Below the pieces are notes generated by a model. The model did no database searches. It was not told where the DNA came from and saw only the letters and a list, made by a program, of their open reading frames with translations. From Bradyrhizobium macuxiense (GTDB lineage: Bacteria > Pseudomonadota > Alphaproteobacteria > Rhizobiales > Xanthobacteraceae), in the NCBI RefSeq assembly GCF_007993935.1, contig NZ_VITY01000016.1:1-64000 (forward strand): 64,000 nt of DNA, read 5' to 3'. Below are positions 62,473 through 64,000 of the stretch, piece after piece (position 1 is the first letter of the stretch; the number at the start of each line of letters is the position of its first letter). The translations under genes and the position numbers were made by a program.

Positions 62473-63150
62473 TTAGGTTTGTTCGCCGCGGTTGGCATGA
62501 AGTCCGAGTTTCTCAGCCATTCTGATCAAATCGGCGAGCGACCGCGCACGCATCTTTTTCATCACGTGTCCCCGATAGATCTTCACGGTAATCTCGGCGA
62601 GCCCGAGCTCAGCGGCTATTTGCTTGTTCATTAGGCCAGTAGCTACCAGTTTCAATACCGCTTGCTCGCGTGGGCTTAAGGTATCGAACAAAGACCGCAG
62701 GTTCGCGACCGTCTGCTCGGCCTCCCGTCTCTTGCGATCCCGTTCGGTCGCCGCCACCACCGCATCAAGAAGTTCCTGCTCGCGAAACGGCTTGGTGAGA
62801 AAATCGACCGCTCCCCCCTTCATGGCCCTGACGCTCATGGGAATGTCGCCATGGCCGGTGATGAAAATAATCGGAATATGAATGTTCGACTTTGCCAGCT
62901 CAGCCTGGAACTCAAGCCCGCTCTGTCCCGGTAGACGGATGTCAAGAACCAGACAGCTGACAACATCCGGAACGTTGCTCTGCAGCATTTCGTGGGCTGA
63001 TCCGAAAGCCACCACGTCCAGACCCACCGATTGAAAAAGGTTCGCGAGCGACCGACGCATCGAAGCGTCATCCTCGACAACGAACACGATCGCACTTGTC
63101 GGCCCCGCAGCCTTCCTGCTTTCTCGCGGCGAGTCAAAGCGCCCAATCAC
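62473..63150 (-). CDS. nodW: NodW/NwsB-like LuxR-type response regulator
   Basis: 225 aa. The receiver has VVEDDASMRRSLANLFQSVG, Asp in VSCLVLDIRLPGQSGLEF (about residue 70) and Lys in AVDFLTKPFREQELLD. The output is a LuxR/FixJ helix-turn-helix: LSPREQAVLKLVATGLMNKQ, then IAAELGLAEITVKIYRGHVM. In Bradyrhizobium, NodW is phosphorylated by NodV in response to isoflavones and turns on nod genes; NwsB is a close relative, and the sequence alone does not separate them. Its start overlaps the kinase stop (ATGA). Confidence 0.8.
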   Translation of the reverse strand: MIGRFDSPRESRKAAGPTSAIVFVVEDDASMRRSLANLFQSVGLDVVAFGSAHEMLQSNVPDVVSCLVLDIRLPGQSGLEFQAELAKSNIHIPIIFITGHGDIPMSVRAMKGGAVDFLTKPFREQELLDAVVAATERDRKRREAEQTVANLRSLFDTLSPREQAVLKLVATGLMNKQIAAELGLAEITVKIYRGHVMKKMRARSLADLIRMAEKLGLHANRGEQT

Positions 63151-64000
63151 GATACGACCTCCTCATGCAATGGCAGAACAAATTGAAAGGTCGCGCCCGG
63201 CTCCTGCTTGCGAACGATTGACAGGCGCCCTCCATGAGCTTCGACAATGGAACGGCAGATCGAGAGACCCATTCCAAGGCCGCTCGATTTGGTGGTGAAG
63301 AATGGATCCAAGATGCGGTCGGTGTCATCCTCGGCGATCCCGACGCCGCAATCGGTCACCGAGAGCTGCACCCGCCCCATATCATCCCGGGATGACTGAA
63401 TCACGAGTTCGCGCGTGCGGTCATCAACCGCTTGCATGGCTTCGATCCCGTTCATCACCAGATTGATGATCACCTGCTGCAGTTGAACCCGGTCCGCCAG
63501 AATCGCGGGAAGCGACGGCGCCAACTCGGTCCGCAAGGTGACTTGGTGATTAGCCAACTCGCGCGTCACCAGTGTGATGGCATCCTTAACGACGTCGTTG
63601 ATATCGATCGTGACCATCTCGATCTCACCTTTTTTCGCATGTGCGCGGACGCGGCGGATCACTTCGCTTGCTCGGATCGCATCTTCGATGATCCACTCCA
63701 CCGAGCTGCGCGCGGCAGGAAGGTCAGGGGTCTCGCGACCCATCCAACCGAGGCACGCATCGGCGTTGCTGATGATGGCGGCGAGCGGCTGATTTACTTC
63801 GTGGGCGATGGAGGCTGTCAGCTCGCCCAGCGTCGTCACGCGCGTCACATGCGCTAGCTCCGCCTGGGCCTTCCGCAGCTCTTGTTCGGCCTGATCTGCC
63901 CGAATCATCGCGGTGATGTCGGTGGTGACGCCCCTATAGCCAAGAAAGTTGCCGCTGATGTCAAAAAAGGGCTTGCCGCTGGTCCGGACATAGGTCGGAG
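63147..64000 (-). CDS. nodV: NodV/NwsA-like PAS sensor histidine kinase (cut by window end)
   Basis: The C-terminal 283 residues are in the window; the 5' part lies beyond 64000. From the edge the frame reads the end of a PAS/PAC domain (GKPFFDISGNFLGYRGVTTD). The H-box TTLGELTASIAHEVNQPLAA, N-box QVIINLVMNGIEAM, and G-boxes VTDCGVGIAEDDTDRILDPF and SGLGMGLSICRSIVEAHGG follow. This is a complete FixL-class kinase core. An internal Met (63908) lies after the PAS domain and is not the true start. It is coupled to the NodW-like gene. Confidence 0.8.
   Translation of the reverse strand, partial: PTYVRTSGKPFFDISGNFLGYRGVTTDITAMIRADQAEQELRKAQAELAHVTRVTTLGELTASIAHEVNQPLAAIISNADACLGWMGRETPDLPAARSSVEWIIEDAIRASEVIRRVRAHAKKGEIEMVTIDINDVVKDAITLVTRELANHQVTLRTELAPSLPAILADRVQLQQVIINLVMNGIEAMQAVDDRTRELVIQSSRDDMGRVQLSVTDCGVGIAEDDTDRILDPFFTTKSSGLGMGLSICRSIVEAHGGRLSIVRKQEPGATFQFVLPLHEEVVS

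Noticed and set aside
1..64000. CRISPR array, tRNA or rRNA genes
   Set aside because: No regularly spaced direct repeats, cloverleaf patterns or rRNA-like stretches were noticed while reading both strands.

Overview
The window looks like part of a symbiosis island of a Bradyrhizobium-type alphaproteobacterium. The evidence is a NodM-type glucosamine synthase, a NodV/NodW-type two-component pair, a GDP-fucose pair of the kind used to decorate Nod factors, and an IncP/Ti-type trb conjugation cluster next to them. GC-rich genes alternate with lower-GC decayed intergenic DNA, as is usual in such islands. No rRNA, tRNA or CRISPR array was seen. The assignment is an inference from gene content.

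1-12 kb is the leading/maintenance module of an integrative conjugative element (ICE): ArdC antirestriction protein, a large ParB-like protein, a giant methyltransferase-helicase of the strawberry-notch type, a Toprim protein, a DUF2493 protein, a small membrane protein and a DUF736 protein. ardC and the ParB-like gene carry the same 84-nt leader, which can fold into nested hairpins with compensating changes. A second kind of long-stem element precedes the DUF2493 and DUF736 genes.

12-18 kb is a cargo and scrap zone. It holds remnants of a second relaxase gene, an inverted broken copy of DUF736 and a 5' remnant of a plasmid-type repA. It also holds an AlbA_2 (Schlafen-type) protein, a small XRE regulator with a likely operator, and a nucleotidyltransferase gene behind two tandem inverted repeats.

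18.4-36.5 kb is the transfer module: DUF2840, TraF peptidase, lytic transglycosylase, DUF3363 relaxase, TraG coupling protein, CopG-like protein, then trbB-C-D-E-J-K-L-F-G-I and DUF2274 in tight, mostly overlapping order. trbH is absent. An MFS transporter bracketed by a 22-bp imperfect direct repeat interrupts the module between copG and trbB.

36.5-47 kb is island DNA outside the transfer genes. The most striking locus is a convergent pair (methyltransferase and GNAT-like membrane protein) bounded by an exact 20-bp inverted repeat, with a complete tyrosine recombinase just outside. This fits an invertible two-gene cassette. Beyond it lie a di-haem cytochrome c peroxidase with a possible sigma-54/NifA promoter, an FkbM methyltransferase and an orphan RND permease.

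47-64 kb is metabolic and symbiotic: pabB-pabA (folate), a Dabb protein, bioD-bioA (biotin), gmd-fcl (GDP-fucose, in a GC-rich block), a glycosyltransferase/MFS/hydrolase cassette, nodM, and an operon reading leftwards of a histidine kinase (cut by the window end), a NodW-type regulator and a stand-alone receiver.
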